Source: Pseudosulfitobacter sp. DSM 107133
Lineage (GTDB): Bacteria > Pseudomonadota > Alphaproteobacteria > Rhodobacterales > Rhodobacteraceae
Reading direction: 5' to 3'
Assembly (NCBI RefSeq): GCF_022788695.1
Contig: NZ_CP085154.1
Span: 1,798,001-1,862,000 of the forward strand
Length of the DNA: 64,000 nt
Positions 1 through 8,825 of the stretch are shown in pieces (within the stretch, counting starts at the first letter, position 1; every line of letters starts with the position of its first letter). The notes under the pieces were generated by a model, which had not been told where the DNA came from, made no database searches, and worked only from the letters and a program-made list of their open reading frames with translations. A program made the translations under genes and the position numbers.

Positions 1-717
1 ATGGGGTTCTTGATTATTGTTGACGGCTGGCGGGCCATTCTGGGGCGGCCGCGGATGTTGGGGTTTACGTCAAAGGTGATCGTGCGCATCACGCTGGTGT
101 TGCTGTCGCTGGGCACGCTGATCCTGTTCGTGACCGAACCGGAACTGCGTGCCCTGCCGCCGGATGAACGGTTGATGGCGTCGTTTTTTCAAACCATGTC
201 GGCCAGCACCACGGTGGGCTTTAACACGGTGTCGATCAGCGGCATGTCGCAGGCGGTGCTGATGATCCTGATGGGGCTGATGGTGGTGGGGGCGTCGCCC
301 GCAGGCACCGGGGGCGGGCTGAAAACCACGTCGTTTGCCGCCTTGCTGGGGCTGGTCCGTTCAACGCTGAAGAACCGCGAGGCCGTGCGGTTTTTCAAGC
401 GCCGCGTGTCGGATGAAAAGCTGAATATGGCCACGGCCTCGCTGGCCTATTATTCGGGCATGTGCGGAGTGGCGTTGTTCTTGCTGTTGCTGACCGAAAG
501 CGGCCACAGTTTTGAATCGCTGCTGTTCGAGGCGGTGTCGGCCATGGGCACGGTGGGGCTGAGCACGGGAATCACCGGCGATCTGACAGACCTGGGCAAG
601 TTGATCATTATTGTGCTGATGACCGCAGGACGTGTTGGCATCCTGACCTTCGGCATTGCGCTGGCCGCCCATGACGAAAGCCGCGCCGAAGAGCAGGATG
701 ACAATCTGGTGCTCTGA
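1..717 (+). CDS. TrkH/KtrB-family potassium uptake membrane subunit, 3' part
   Basis: The C-terminal half of a TrkH-type K+ transporter subunit in the inner membrane. The family has four pore repeats with a conserved glycine in each filter. Two filter-like segments are visible, SASTTVGFNTV near residue 66 and SAMGTVGLSTG near residue 180, separated by hydrophobic helices, and the protein ends in an acidic tail (EEQDDNLVL). Full-length family members are about 450-500 residues, so roughly half the gene lies before the window; the ATG at base 1 is probably internal. It ends 3 bp from the convergent stop of the NYN gene. Family assignment is firm; the TrkA-type partner is not in view. Confidence 0.85.
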   Translation: MGFLIIVDGWRAILGRPRMLGFTSKVIVRITLVLLSLGTLILFVTEPELRALPPDERLMASFFQTMSASTTVGFNTVSISGMSQAVLMILMGLMVVGASPAGTGGGLKTTSFAALLGLVRSTLKNREAVRFFKRRVSDEKLNMATASLAYYSGMCGVALFLLLLTESGHSFESLLFEAVSAMGTVGLSTGITGDLTDLGKLIIIVLMTAGRVGILTFGIALAAHDESRAEEQDDNLVL

Positions 718-720
718 GCC

Positions 721-1422
721 TCAGGCTTGCAGGCGGATCATCAGCTGGTTGCCGTCCCTGCGAGTCTCGATTTCGGTGATGTCGCGCACCAGCGCGCTCA
801 GCTTGGAATGCCCATAGGTGCGCGTATCGAAATCGGGGTGCGACGACTGGATGGTCTGCCCGATCTGGCCCAGCGAATACCATTCGTCCTCGCGTTCGAT
901 CTTTTCCATCGCAGCCTCGATCAGGGGCAAGGCATCGCGTGACTTTTCGCGCATGGCGGGGGCAGGGCCCTCGTCGCTGGGACCAAGGTTTTCGATAAAG
1001 ATGAACCGGTTGCACACGTTGCGCAGCGCCTCGGGCGTCTTTTTCTCGCCAATGCCGATCACGGTCAGCCCGTCCTCGCGCAGACGGTTCGCAAGCGAGG
1101 TAAAGTCGCTGTCCGAGGATACCAGCACAAAGCCGTCAAAGCGACGCGTGTGCAGGATGTCCATCGCGTCGATCACCAGACCGATGTCGCTGGCGTTCTT
1201 GCCCGATGTGTTCGCAGTTTCCTGATGCGCCACCAGCCCCAGAGACAGAACATGTTCGGACCAGTTGCGCAGACGCCCCGTCGACCAGTCACCATACACG
1301 CGGCGCAGGGCCGGTTCGCCAATGGTGGTCACTTCGCGCAAGATAGCGGCGGCGTGTTTGGCCGGCACGTTATCGGCGTCAATCAACACGGCAAGAAGCG
1401 GGCGGTCGCGATCAACAGGCAT
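721..1422 (-). CDS. NYN-domain (LabA-like) protein with C-terminal OST-HTH/LOTUS domain
   Basis: A 233-residue predicted soluble protein. Residues about 9-150 match the NYN/PIN-like nuclease fold: LIDADN carries D15, D17 and N18, a second acidic patch lies in SDIGLVIDAMD, and SSDSDF follows. These are the metal-binding acidic positions of the family. Residues about 165-233 look like an OST-HTH (LOTUS) winged-helix domain. Such proteins are thought to act on RNA, but no substrate can be read from the sequence. The ATG at 1422 gives the N-terminus MPVDRDRPLLAVLID, typical of NYN proteins. It is a single gene, convergent with the trkH-like gene and downstream of the fur-type gene on the same strand. 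Confidence 0.85.
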   Translation of the reverse strand: MPVDRDRPLLAVLIDADNVPAKHAAAILREVTTIGEPALRRVYGDWSTGRLRNWSEHVLSLGLVAHQETANTSGKNASDIGLVIDAMDILHTRRFDGFVLVSSDSDFTSLANRLREDGLTVIGIGEKKTPEALRNVCNRFIFIENLGPSDEGPAPAMREKSRDALPLIEAAMEKIEREDEWYSLGQIGQTIQSSHPDFDTRTYGHSKLSALVRDITEIETRRDGNQLMIRLQA

Positions 1423-1502
1423 GTCGGGTCCAATTCGGGTAGGGGGTGATACCGCAGTACCATCCCGTGAGTTAATGGCACTTCAACAGTGCCCCCTTCG
1501 CC

Positions 1503-1913
1503 CTATTTCTTCAACGGCACGCCGTAAAGCTCAAGCCGGTGACCGCGCAGCTCAAAACCCAGTTTGGCGGCAATCCGCTCTTGCAGGGCTTCGATCTCTT
1601 CATCGACAAATTCGATCACTTCGCCCGACTGCATGTCGATCAGGTGGTCGTGGTGTTCGCGTTCGGCATCTTCATAGCGCGCACGCCCGTCACCGAATTC
1701 CAGTTTGTCCAGAATGCCGGCCTCTTCGAACAGTTTGACCGTGCGGTACACCGTGGCAATGGAAATGCCCGCATCAATGGCCGAGGCACGGGCATACAGC
1801 TGTTCCACGTCGGGGTGGTCGTCGCTGTCTTGCAGCACTTGCGCAATCACGCGGCGCTGGCCGGTCACGCGCAGGCCTTTTGTCTCACAGCGGGCGATGA
1901 TCGGTAGGCTCAT
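1503..1913 (-). CDS. Fur-family transcriptional regulator (Fur/Mur type)
   Basis: A 136-residue metal-responsive repressor. The N-terminal winged helix includes TGQRRVIAQVL and the recognition region ISIATVYRTVKLFEEAG. The C-terminal dimerisation and metal domain carries HHDHLID and the acidic VIEFVDEEIEAL. The structural CxxC pairs of many Fur proteins are absent; the only Cys lies near the N-terminus. In Rhodobacterales this clade is often a manganese regulator (Mur) rather than a classical iron Fur, so the metal is left open. AAGGGAT precedes the ATG at a normal distance. No obvious target gene is adjacent. Confidence 0.88.
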   Translation of the reverse strand: MSLPIIARCETKGLRVTGQRRVIAQVLQDSDDHPDVEQLYARASAIDAGISIATVYRTVKLFEEAGILDKLEFGDGRARYEDAEREHHDHLIDMQSGEVIEFVDEEIEALQERIAAKLGFELRGHRLELYGVPLKK

Positions 1914-2278
1914 GGGGGCATCCCTTGTCGATGTGCGCTTGAGCGGCCTTCGGGCGCGCAGTCTGGACCTTGGTTTAACTTTGTTTGGCCAAAGGGGCCA
2001 GAGGCAAAGGTTGACTTATCCCCCGCAAAAGTCCATGTGCCCCACAGGCGTTACCGTCTGCCGCGTGAGCAGAGACAGGAAAGAGCGGGAAAACACCCGC
2101 CGACCGTACCCTTGGGATAAGGGGAGGTCAGGACCAGCGGACGCCCATCTGTTCCCGATATCACGCATGGGGCAACGCGACCGGACGGGGCGTTGGCATG
2201 TGGCCTGCGCTTGCGGATTTTCCGGCCGCCCACCTCAATGTGATGCCGTGCGCGATTGCGTGCGGCCAAGGATATGAC
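1914..2278. other. Divergent intergenic region between the Fur-type and RNA helicase genes
   Basis: About 365 bp without a convincing gene. It must hold the leftward promoter of the Fur-type gene and the rightward promoter of the helicase. A TTGACT at 2011-2016 could be a -35 element for the helicase, which would leave a leader of over 200 nt, as is common for cold-responsive RNA helicase genes; I see no good -10 to confirm this. Reading frames crossing the region do not resemble proteins. Confidence 0.4.
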
Positions 2279-3595
2279 ATGAGCGATTTCGATATGATGG
2301 ACCTGCCTGAACAGCTGGTCAAGAAACTGGCGGAAATGGGTCTGAAAGACCCGACGCCGATCCAACGCCAAGCCATCCCGCACGCCCTGAACGGGCGCGA
2401 CGTGATGGGGCTGGCCCAGACAGGCACCGGCAAGACAGCCGCCTTTGGCGTGCCGCTGGTCGCCCAGATGCTGGAAATGAAGGGCCGCCCGAACCCGCGC
2501 ACCGTGCGGGGTCTGGTGCTGGCACCGACCCGCGAGCTGGCCAACCAGATCATGGAAAACCTCAAGGGGTTCTGCGAAGGCACGCCTTTGAAGGCACAGA
2601 TGGTTGTGGGCGGCATGTCGATCAACCCGCAGATCAAGCGTCTGGAACGTGGCGTTGACCTGCTGGTCGCCACGCCGGGCCGTCTGCTGGACCTGATGGA
2701 CCGCCGCGCCGTGGACCTGCGCGAAACCACTTTCCTGGTGCTGGACGAAGCCGACCAGATGCTGGACATGGGCTTTATCCACGACCTGCGCAAGATCGCG
2801 GCCGTGCTGCCCAAGGAACGCCAGACCATGCTGTTCTCGGCCACCATGCCGAAGCTGATGAACGAGATTGCCAACAGCTATCTCAACAGCCCGATCCGCA
2901 TCGAAGTGAACCCTCCGGGCAAGGCCGCCGACAAGGTGACCCAAGAGGTGCACTTTATCGCCAAGGCCGAGAAATCCAAATTCCTGATGGAACTGCTGGA
3001 CAAGCACCGCGACGAGCGCGCGCTGGTCTTTGGCCGCACCAAGCACGGGATGGAGAAACTCAGCCGGATGCTGGACAAGGCAGGCTTTGCCGCCGGCGCG
3101 ATCCACGGCAACAAAAGCCAGGGACAGCGCGACCGTGCCATCGCCGCGTTCAAATCGGGCGAGATCAAGGTGCTGGTGGCCACCGATGTGGCGGCCCGTG
3201 GTCTGGATATTCCGGACGTGAAACACGTCTATAACTACGAACTGCCGAACGTGCCCGACAGCTATGTGCACCGCATTGGCCGGACCGCGCGCGCGGGCAA
3301 GGACGGTGCGGCCGTGGCGTTCTGCGCACCGGACGAGATTGATCAGCTGCGTGACATCCAGAAAACCATGGGCGTGAAGATCCCGATTGCCACGGGTCGT
3401 GCGTGGGAATCTGTCGACCTGCCCGCCAAGGGCGGCAAGCCGGGTGGCAAACCCGGTGGCGGTCGTCGTCGCGGTGGCGGCGGTGGACGTCCCGGCGGCG
3501 GTGCCCCCGGTGGCGGCGCACCGTCGGGCGGCGGCCCGCGTCGGCGGCGTCGCGGTGGCGGCGGCGGCAAACCGGGCGGCAGCGCAGCGGCCTGA
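2279..3595 (+). CDS. DEAD-box ATP-dependent RNA helicase, RhlE type
   Basis: A 438-residue RNA helicase for RNA remodelling, ribosome assembly or cold adaptation. Motifs in order: Q-motif PTPIQRQAIP, motif I AQTGTGKT, PTRELA, TPGR, DEAD in VLDEADQM, SAT, then the second RecA domain with ARGLDIP and HRIGRTAR. The tail from about residue 390 is a Gly/Arg-rich low-complexity extension (GGRRRGGGGG type), usual for RNA binding in RhlE-like proteins. The start at 2279 is chosen because AAGGA lies 6 nt upstream and translation begins MSDFDMMDLPEQLVKKL, as in homologues; an in-frame ATG at 2212-2245 or a GTG further upstream would add residues that do not look like protein. It is followed by a strong terminator. 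Confidence 0.93.
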   Translation: MSDFDMMDLPEQLVKKLAEMGLKDPTPIQRQAIPHALNGRDVMGLAQTGTGKTAAFGVPLVAQMLEMKGRPNPRTVRGLVLAPTRELANQIMENLKGFCEGTPLKAQMVVGGMSINPQIKRLERGVDLLVATPGRLLDLMDRRAVDLRETTFLVLDEADQMLDMGFIHDLRKIAAVLPKERQTMLFSATMPKLMNEIANSYLNSPIRIEVNPPGKAADKVTQEVHFIAKAEKSKFLMELLDKHRDERALVFGRTKHGMEKLSRMLDKAGFAAGAIHGNKSQGQRDRAIAAFKSGEIKVLVATDVAARGLDIPDVKHVYNYELPNVPDSYVHRIGRTARAGKDGAAVAFCAPDEIDQLRDIQKTMGVKIPIATGRAWESVDLPAKGGKPGGKPGGGRRRGGGGGRPGGGAPGGGAPSGGGPRRRRRGGGGGKPGGSAAA

Positions 3596-3620
3596 TCCCT
3601 GCGGATGATGGAATGAGATT

Positions 3621-3650
3621 GGCCCGGACCTTTTGGTCTGGGCCTTTTTT
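3621..3650 (+). terminator. Rho-independent terminator after the helicase gene
   Basis: GGCCCGGACC, TTTT loop, GGTCTGGGCC (10-bp stem with one G-U pair), then TTTTTT. It lies 25 bp past the helicase stop. Confidence 0.9.
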
Positions 3651-3756
3651 GTAGGGTGGGGGTGTGAAAGAACGTTGTTAGTAACAGGTGGTATTTGTCT
3701 GTAACGATATGGCCTTGGGCCAGTTGGGATTTTGAAAAGCTAGAGCGGTATGTAGA

Positions 3757-3963
3757 ATGAGCTTTGACCAATGCTTGCGAGCTTCGTATTTTGACGCGGA
3801 AAGCTGGACAATTGCGCTTTCTGGGATGCTCATAGCGTTTGCCCTGTGGCGATTTGGCAAAACTGTTTTTGCAATCATTTGTGTCGGCGCCAGCCTATTG
3901 TTGGCCGCGTTTTGGGCATATCTGTCTTATGAGCTAAATTGCGTAGAGCTTTTGGGTATGTGA
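3757..3963 (+). CDS. Small hypothetical membrane protein
   Basis: A possible 68-residue protein with two hydrophobic stretches, about residues 18-31 and 35-55, compatible with two transmembrane helices. I do not recognise a family. The upstream sequence has no good ribosome binding site, and the gene stands alone between the helicase terminator and the LysE gene. The region is less GC-rich than its neighbours, so it may be a chance ORF; moderate to low confidence. Confidence 0.35.
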   Translation: MSFDQCLRASYFDAESWTIALSGMLIAFALWRFGKTVFAIICVGASLLLAAFWAYLSYELNCVELLGM

Positions 3964-4178
3964 CGCGTCGAGTGGCATGGCGCCCATTGGTAGCCGGGTC
4001 ATTGAACTGCGGGCTTAGCACCAAAGCCCGGAACAAGGTGCGCAGCACCGTCAGCCTCTCTGTGGTGAAATTTCTTTTGATAACTATGCAGTCATGTCCA
4101 ATCAGAACCCTCACTGGCAAAGTAACCATTGACCCAACACTGTCATCCCGCAAAGCTGCTCCCAAATGGAGTTACCAT

Positions 4179-4787
4179 ATGTCACTTGAATTCTTTCTGA
4201 CCTCGCTGGTCGTGGTCCTGCTGCCCGGAACCGGCGTCATCTACACGCTGGCCATCGGTCTGGGGCGGGGGTTTCGGGCCAGTGTCGCGGCGGCGGTGGG
4301 GTGCACGGTGGGTATCGTGCCCGCAGCCGTGGCCAGCATCATCGGGCTGGCGGCGCTTTTGCACACCAGCGCGCTGGCCTTTCAGGTGATCAAATATCTG
4401 GGCGTGGCCTATCTGTTCTACATGGCGTGGAAGCTGTTGCGCGATAAATCCGTCATGGATGTTTCCGAGAATGCCGAACCCGCCAGCTATGCGCGGATAG
4501 CGACCTCGGGTGTGCTTCTCAACATCCTGAACCCCAAGCTGTCGCTGTTCTTCCTGGCCTTCCTGCCGCAGTTCATCGCCCATGACGCCCCCAATGCCAC
4601 CACCGCGCTTGTGGGGCTGGCAGGGGTGTTCATGGCGATGACATTCGTGGTGTTCGTAGCCTACGGCGCCTTTGCTGCCTTTGCGCGCGACTATGTGATC
4701 CAGAGACCATCGGTGATGACATGGATCAAGCGCAGCTTTGCGGGCACCTTCGGGCTTTTGGGCGCAAAGCTGGCTGTCGCCGGCTAA
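4179..4787 (+). CDS. LysE/RhtB-family amino-acid exporter
   Basis: A 202-residue inner-membrane exporter with about six hydrophobic helices. The family's N-terminal signature is present as LLPGTGVIYTLAIGLGRGFR, followed by AAAVGCTVGI and NPKLSLFFLAFLPQF, the NPK loop typical of RhtB/LysE. The ATG at 4179 is chosen because TGGAG precedes it and the product begins MSLEFFLTSL, matching family length (about 205). The frame stays open 240 bp upstream, but that part does not look like protein. The substrate (an amino acid such as a homoserine-lactone-like compound, Thr or Lys) cannot be told from sequence. Confidence 0.88.
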   Translation: MSLEFFLTSLVVVLLPGTGVIYTLAIGLGRGFRASVAAAVGCTVGIVPAAVASIIGLAALLHTSALAFQVIKYLGVAYLFYMAWKLLRDKSVMDVSENAEPASYARIATSGVLLNILNPKLSLFFLAFLPQFIAHDAPNATTALVGLAGVFMAMTFVVFVAYGAFAAFARDYVIQRPSVMTWIKRSFAGTFGLLGAKLAVAG

Positions 4788-4863
4788 ACGAGACACTTCA
4801 GTATAGAAAGAGCGTCGCAACCGCGCGGCGCGACCATTTTTCTGCTTTACGACCAGAGCATTG

Positions 4864-5892
4864 ATGCGTTTCCTGCACCCGAATGGAAATGACTTCATAC
4901 GGGTAAGATTTGTTGTGAAATATCTTGTTCTCGTCCTTCTCGGTCTATGCGCATCCCCCTGTCTGGCACAGACGGCACGTGGCGTGTCGCAAATACTGGA
5001 CAAAACCGTCCCGGAACGCCCGCTTGCGCTGACGGTCTGGTATCCCTCTGCTGGCAGCACGGACGCGGAAATCGCGGGCAATGCTGTTTTTACAGGCGTG
5101 CGCGGTGTGTCCGACGGCCCGTTGGCGACGGGGATTTACCCGCTGGTGCTGGTGTCTCATGGTGGGTTGCGCTCGGCTGCCGATTCCGGCGCATGGCTCA
5201 GCGCGGCATTGGCGCGGGCGGGGGCCATCACCGTTGAAATCAGTGCACCACGGCCCAATACTGCGGCAGTTGCGGTGGACGAGATCTGGCAACGCCCGCG
5301 CGATATCAGCCGCGCGCTGGACACCATGCTGGCCAGCCCGGAATGGGCGGAACACATCGACACAGCGCAGATTTCCGTCGTGGGATTCGCGCTTGGCGGT
5401 ACGGCAAGCCTTTCCGTCGCCGGGGCGACGCCGGACATGGGCCGTTATGTTCAGTCGTGCAGCGAAACACGGGCGGACGTGCCCGATTGTGCATGGTTTG
5501 CCGCGCAGAACGTCGCCCTGGATCAGGTCGATCATGAGGCGTTTGCCCAGCCCGCGCGCGATGCGCGTATCTCATCCGCCGTCGCGATCAGCACCGAATA
5601 CGCCACAGCGTTGTTACCCGATGCCGAATCAATTTCCATCCCGACACTGCTGGTGTCGCTGGGTGATCCGTATTTGCTGCCACTTGAAAACCCGCGCGTA
5701 AAAGAAACCCTGCTTGCCGGGGCGCAGGTTTCTGATGCTTTTGCGGTCTGTACGCCGGCGGGTGCGACAATTCTGGCCGAAGACGGGGGCGATCCTGCTT
5801 TGTGCGCAACTGCCCCCGAAACGCGCGCGCATATCCACGCGCAGATCGTGCGGCAGATCAGTATATTCCTGAACAGCCCCGGCGGATCATAA
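4864..5892 (+). CDS. Exported alpha/beta-hydrolase-like protein, nucleophile serine replaced
   Basis: About 342 residues, resembling predicted dienelactone-hydrolase / PAF-acetylhydrolase-like proteins. A secretion signal is visible (KYLVLVLLGLCASPCLAQ), so it is probably periplasmic. The core has LVLVSHGGLRS (oxyanion strand, HGG) and the nucleophile-elbow region SVVGFALGGTAS. In that elbow the expected G-x-S-x-G reads G-F-A-L-G: codon 5389-5391 is GCG (Ala), where homologues have Ser. The protein may therefore be a pseudo-hydrolase, or use another residue. Two Cys pairs in the C-terminal half fit a periplasmic location. ATG 4864 is used; a GTG at 4915 would place the signal peptide right at the N-terminus and is a credible alternative. 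Confidence 0.7.
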   Translation: MRFLHPNGNDFIRVRFVVKYLVLVLLGLCASPCLAQTARGVSQILDKTVPERPLALTVWYPSAGSTDAEIAGNAVFTGVRGVSDGPLATGIYPLVLVSHGGLRSAADSGAWLSAALARAGAITVEISAPRPNTAAVAVDEIWQRPRDISRALDTMLASPEWAEHIDTAQISVVGFALGGTASLSVAGATPDMGRYVQSCSETRADVPDCAWFAAQNVALDQVDHEAFAQPARDARISSAVAISTEYATALLPDAESISIPTLLVSLGDPYLLPLENPRVKETLLAGAQVSDAFAVCTPAGATILAEDGGDPALCATAPETRAHIHAQIVRQISIFLNSPGGS

Positions 5893-5958
5893 GAAGTCCG
5901 GCAAAGCGCCGTAGCGGCACGATTGACTTTGGGGCAGGCGCACCGCTTGCTGGCTGCT

Positions 5959-6834
5959 ATGGATCGCAAGACGCATATAGATACTTTCGGCGCCGTTGCG
6001 CTGATCCTGTTTGCGCTGAATCTCGGCTTCAACCAGGTTGTTATCAAAGTGTCCAATGGCGGCTTTGGCCCCGTTTTTCTGGCCGCTTTGCGTTCGGTGG
6101 GTGGCGCGGTTGTGCTGCTGGTCTGGATGAAGGCGCGGGGCGTGTCGTTTGCGCTGCCGCGCAGCAGCATAGCGGGCGGTATCGCCTCAGGGGTGCTGTT
6201 TTCCGTTGAATTCCTATGTCTTTTTATCGCTCTTGACCTGACCACCGTGGGGCGCGTGTCGATCATTTTCTATTCCATGCCGGTGTGGCTGGCACTGGCG
6301 GCGCATGTGTTGCTGCCAGCGGAACGGCTGAGTGTTGTGCGCGTGATCGGGATGGTGCTGGCGATGGCGGGTGTGGCGCTGGCGCTGCTGGACCGCAGCA
6401 ACGGGCAGGCATCTCTGGTGGGTGATCTGCTGGCGCTGGCGGCTGCGTTGTGTTGGGCCGGGATTGCGCTGTGTGTACGCGTAACGCCGTTGACCCGCGT
6501 GCCGCCCGAACAGCAATTGCTGTGGCAACTGATCATCTCGGCACCAGTGTTGTTGCTTGCGGCGCCTTTCTTTGGCGACTTGATGCGTGATGTGCTGCCG
6601 ATCCATATGTGGGGGCTGACGTTCCAGATTTTTGCCGTGGCCAGCTTCGGCTATCTGTCGTGGTTCTGGTTGTTGACTGTTTATCCTGCATCCTCGGTGG
6701 CTTCGTTCAGCTTTCTGTCGCCGGTGTTTGCGGTGATTCTGGGCTGGTTGCTGCTGGGTGAACATGCGGGCTGGACGATTTGGGCTGCCTTGTTGCTGGT
6801 GGCTGCGGGGATCTACCTGATCAACCGGAAATAG
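5959..6834 (+). CDS. EamA/DMT-superfamily transporter
   Basis: A 291-residue membrane protein with ten hydrophobic segments in two EamA repeats, the drug/metabolite transporter fold. The second repeat ends with SFLSPVFAVILGWLLLGE, the usual EamA signature. The ATG at 5959 gives MDRKTHIDTFGAVALIL, starting just before the first helix; the TTG at 5923 is less likely. The substrate is unknown. A GC-rich intergenic repeat lies directly after the stop. Confidence 0.87.
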   Translation: MDRKTHIDTFGAVALILFALNLGFNQVVIKVSNGGFGPVFLAALRSVGGAVVLLVWMKARGVSFALPRSSIAGGIASGVLFSVEFLCLFIALDLTTVGRVSIIFYSMPVWLALAAHVLLPAERLSVVRVIGMVLAMAGVALALLDRSNGQASLVGDLLALAAALCWAGIALCVRVTPLTRVPPEQQLLWQLIISAPVLLLAAPFFGDLMRDVLPIHMWGLTFQIFAVASFGYLSWFWLLTVYPASSVASFSFLSPVFAVILGWLLLGEHAGWTIWAALLLVAAGIYLINRK

Positions 6835-6840
6835 GCTCTG

Positions 6841-6908
6841 CGGTCGGGGCGGGGGCGCTGCCCCCCCGGCCTTTGGCCGTCCCCCGGGATATTTGACGCC
6901 AAAAGAAA
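6841..6908 (+). repeat. Intergenic repeat: GC hairpin plus GATATTT...CCAAAAGAA box
   Basis: GGGGGCGCTGCCCCC-type palindrome followed by CCCCCGGGATATTT and CCAAAAGAA. The same module recurs near 9771, 13822, 18676 and 28737. It lies between the convergent stops of the EamA and selO genes, where the hairpin may also serve as a terminator. Confidence 0.65.
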
Positions 6909-6911
6909 GGG

Positions 6912-8330
6912 TCAGGTGCCGCAGAAGGTTGCGGGCACGATTTCCCGTTGTGTTGGCGGGCGCATCAGGTCGGGGTTCGTGGCGGGATCAAAGGGCGTGG
7001 CCAGTGCGGTGAGTTCGTTCTGGAACGGGGTCATATCGCCTGCAACGGCCGCTTCGATCATCTGTTCCATCCGGTGATTGCGCGGGATGATGCGGGGATT
7101 GGCGCGGGCCATAAGGCCATTTGCATCGGTTTCGGAGGCCTTGCGGGTCTGCCATCGGGTGTTCCATGCTTCGAAGGCGGCGCGGTCGCTGAACTGGTCC
7201 TGGGCCGTTGCAGTGCCGAGGGCGGCGAATGTGTTGGTGAAATCCGCGCCGTTTGATTGCATGAGGGTCAGAAGGTCTTCGATCAGCGGTTGATCCTCGG
7301 GCGTGGGGTTTTCAAGCCCCAGCTTTGCGCCGAACCGTTTGAGCCAGGCGGCTTGCAGCTGGCCGGGCATGGCGTGCACGATTGTTGTGGCTGTCTCGAC
7401 GGCGGCGTCCATGTCCTCCATCTGGCGGATCAGCGCCGTGGCCAGTTGCGCGCAGTTCCACACGGCGATGCGCGGCTGGTTGCCAAAGGCATAGCGGCCC
7501 TGCTGGTCGATCGAGGAGAACACGCGCGCCTCGTCATAGGCATCCATGAAGGCACAGGGGCCATAGTCTATGGTTTCGCCCGAAATGGCGCAGTTGTCTG
7601 TGTTCATCACGCCGTGGATGAACCCTACGGACATCCACGCCGCGATCAGCTCGGCCTGAGCGGCACAGACGGCGGAAAGCAGACCCATGGGGCCATCGGC
7701 CTGCGGGTAATGGCGGGCAATCGCATAGTCGGTCAGGGTTTTCAGTTCGTCAATCTGTCCGCGATGGGCAAAGACCTGAAAGGTGCCGACGCGCAGGTGG
7801 CTGGCGGCCACACGGGTCAGTACGGCACCCGGCAACGCGCCTTGCTCGCGCCAGATCGGCTCGCCCGTGGCAACGGCGGCCAGCGCGCGGGTGGTGGGGA
7901 TGCCCAGCGCGTGCATCGCCTCGGAGACCACATATTCACGCAGCACCGGCCCCAGCCAGGCGCGTCCGTCGCCCATGCGCGAATAGGGCGTGGGACCGGC
8001 CCCCTTGAGCTGGATGTCTCGGCGGGTGCCGCTCTGGTCGATCACCTCGCCCAGCAACAGCGCGCGCCCGTCGCCCAGTTGCGGGTTGAAGCTGCCGAAC
8101 TGGTGGCCTGCATAAAGCTGCGCCAGCGGGGCCGCGCCATCTGGAACGGTGTTGCCGGCAAAGACGGCCGCGATTTCAGCCGCATCGGGCGCGTCGATGC
8201 CAAGCTCGTCGGCAAGCGGCGCGTTAAAGGCCAGAAGCTCGGGCGCCTTGACCGCTGTGGGCGCTTGTGCGGTGTAAAAGCCCGATGGCAGGGCGGCATA
8301 GGTGTTGTCGAATGGAATGTGCAAAGTCAT
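6912..8330 (-). CDS. selO: Protein adenylyltransferase SelO (YdiU/UPF0061)
   Basis: A 472-residue pseudokinase-fold enzyme. In the characterised family it transfers AMP from ATP to protein Ser/Thr/Tyr residues and has a role in oxidative-stress response. Family landmarks: QLYAGHQFGSFNPQLGDGRA, QLKGAGPTPYSRMGDGRA, LREYVVSEAMHALGIPTTRAL, HGVMNTDNCAISGETIDYGPCAFMD (catalytic and metal-binding loop) and the C-terminal TFCGT. In eukaryotes the position of that last Cys is selenocysteine; here it is an ordinary Cys codon. Length agrees with the family. It is a single gene whose stop abuts the intergenic repeat. Confidence 0.95.
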   Translation of the reverse strand: MTLHIPFDNTYAALPSGFYTAQAPTAVKAPELLAFNAPLADELGIDAPDAAEIAAVFAGNTVPDGAAPLAQLYAGHQFGSFNPQLGDGRALLLGEVIDQSGTRRDIQLKGAGPTPYSRMGDGRAWLGPVLREYVVSEAMHALGIPTTRALAAVATGEPIWREQGALPGAVLTRVAASHLRVGTFQVFAHRGQIDELKTLTDYAIARHYPQADGPMGLLSAVCAAQAELIAAWMSVGFIHGVMNTDNCAISGETIDYGPCAFMDAYDEARVFSSIDQQGRYAFGNQPRIAVWNCAQLATALIRQMEDMDAAVETATTIVHAMPGQLQAAWLKRFGAKLGLENPTPEDQPLIEDLLTLMQSNGADFTNTFAALGTATAQDQFSDRAAFEAWNTRWQTRKASETDANGLMARANPRIIPRNHRMEQMIEAAVAGDMTPFQNELTALATPFDPATNPDLMRPPTQREIVPATFCGT

Positions 8331-8375
8331 ACCCCTTACATATGACGGATCGGTCGGGATGCCAGAGGCAGGCTT

Positions 8376-8825
8376 CTAAAGCATCTGTGTCATCAGGTGA
8401 TAGCCGTCGCGCATTTTGAATCCGGCCCGTTTGTACAGGCGTCGCGCTGTGTCGTTGGTGGTATCCACTTCCAGATGCAGTGCTTTCAGGCCACCCTGGG
8501 CCAGCGCACGGGGCAGGGCCATCAGCACCTCGGTCGCCACACCGCGCCCGCGCACACCGGGGCGGATGTAGAGTTCATCAACAAACCCGTCCATGCCCGC
8601 AAATTCGACCGACCAGCCGAAACAGATGATGATATAACCAATGGGCGCACGCGGCGGGCCGATCAGATAGGCGGCCCCGTGCGGGATGCCGTCCAGCAAC
8701 GGGGCGACGCCTGCGTGGCGGCTGTCGGGCGTGCTGTCGATACCTTCCTCGTCGTGGAAGCGTTCAACCAGCGCCAGCAGAGCATCCAGATGGTCCGAGG
8801 TGGCCAGGGTGAGTGCGGCGCTCAT
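8376..8825 (-). CDS. GNAT-family N-acetyltransferase
   Basis: A 149-residue acetyl-CoA-dependent acetyltransferase. The acetyl-CoA loop is seen as RPGVRGRGVATEVL (the R/Q-x-x-G-x-G/A pattern), followed by LEVDTTNDTARRLYKRAGF, the usual end of the GNAT core. The start at 8825 overlaps the stop of the upstream nucleoside hydrolase gene as ATGA, so the two are translationally coupled. The acceptor substrate is unknown. A longer in-frame reading to 9029 is antisense-like and was not used. Confidence 0.88.
   Translation of the reverse strand: MSAALTLATSDHLDALLALVERFHDEEGIDSTPDSRHAGVAPLLDGIPHGAAYLIGPPRAPIGYIIICFGWSVEFAGMDGFVDELYIRPGVRGRGVATEVLMALPRALAQGGLKALHLEVDTTNDTARRLYKRAGFKMRDGYHLMTQML

Noticed and set aside
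2051..3271. Leftward 406-codon frame over the helicase gene
   Set aside because: Antisense shadow rich in His/Gln, with no motifs; the helicase on the plus strand has a complete motif set.
6214..6765. Leftward His/Gln/Arg-rich frame across the EamA gene
   Set aside because: Typical reverse-complement bias of a hydrophobic membrane protein gene.
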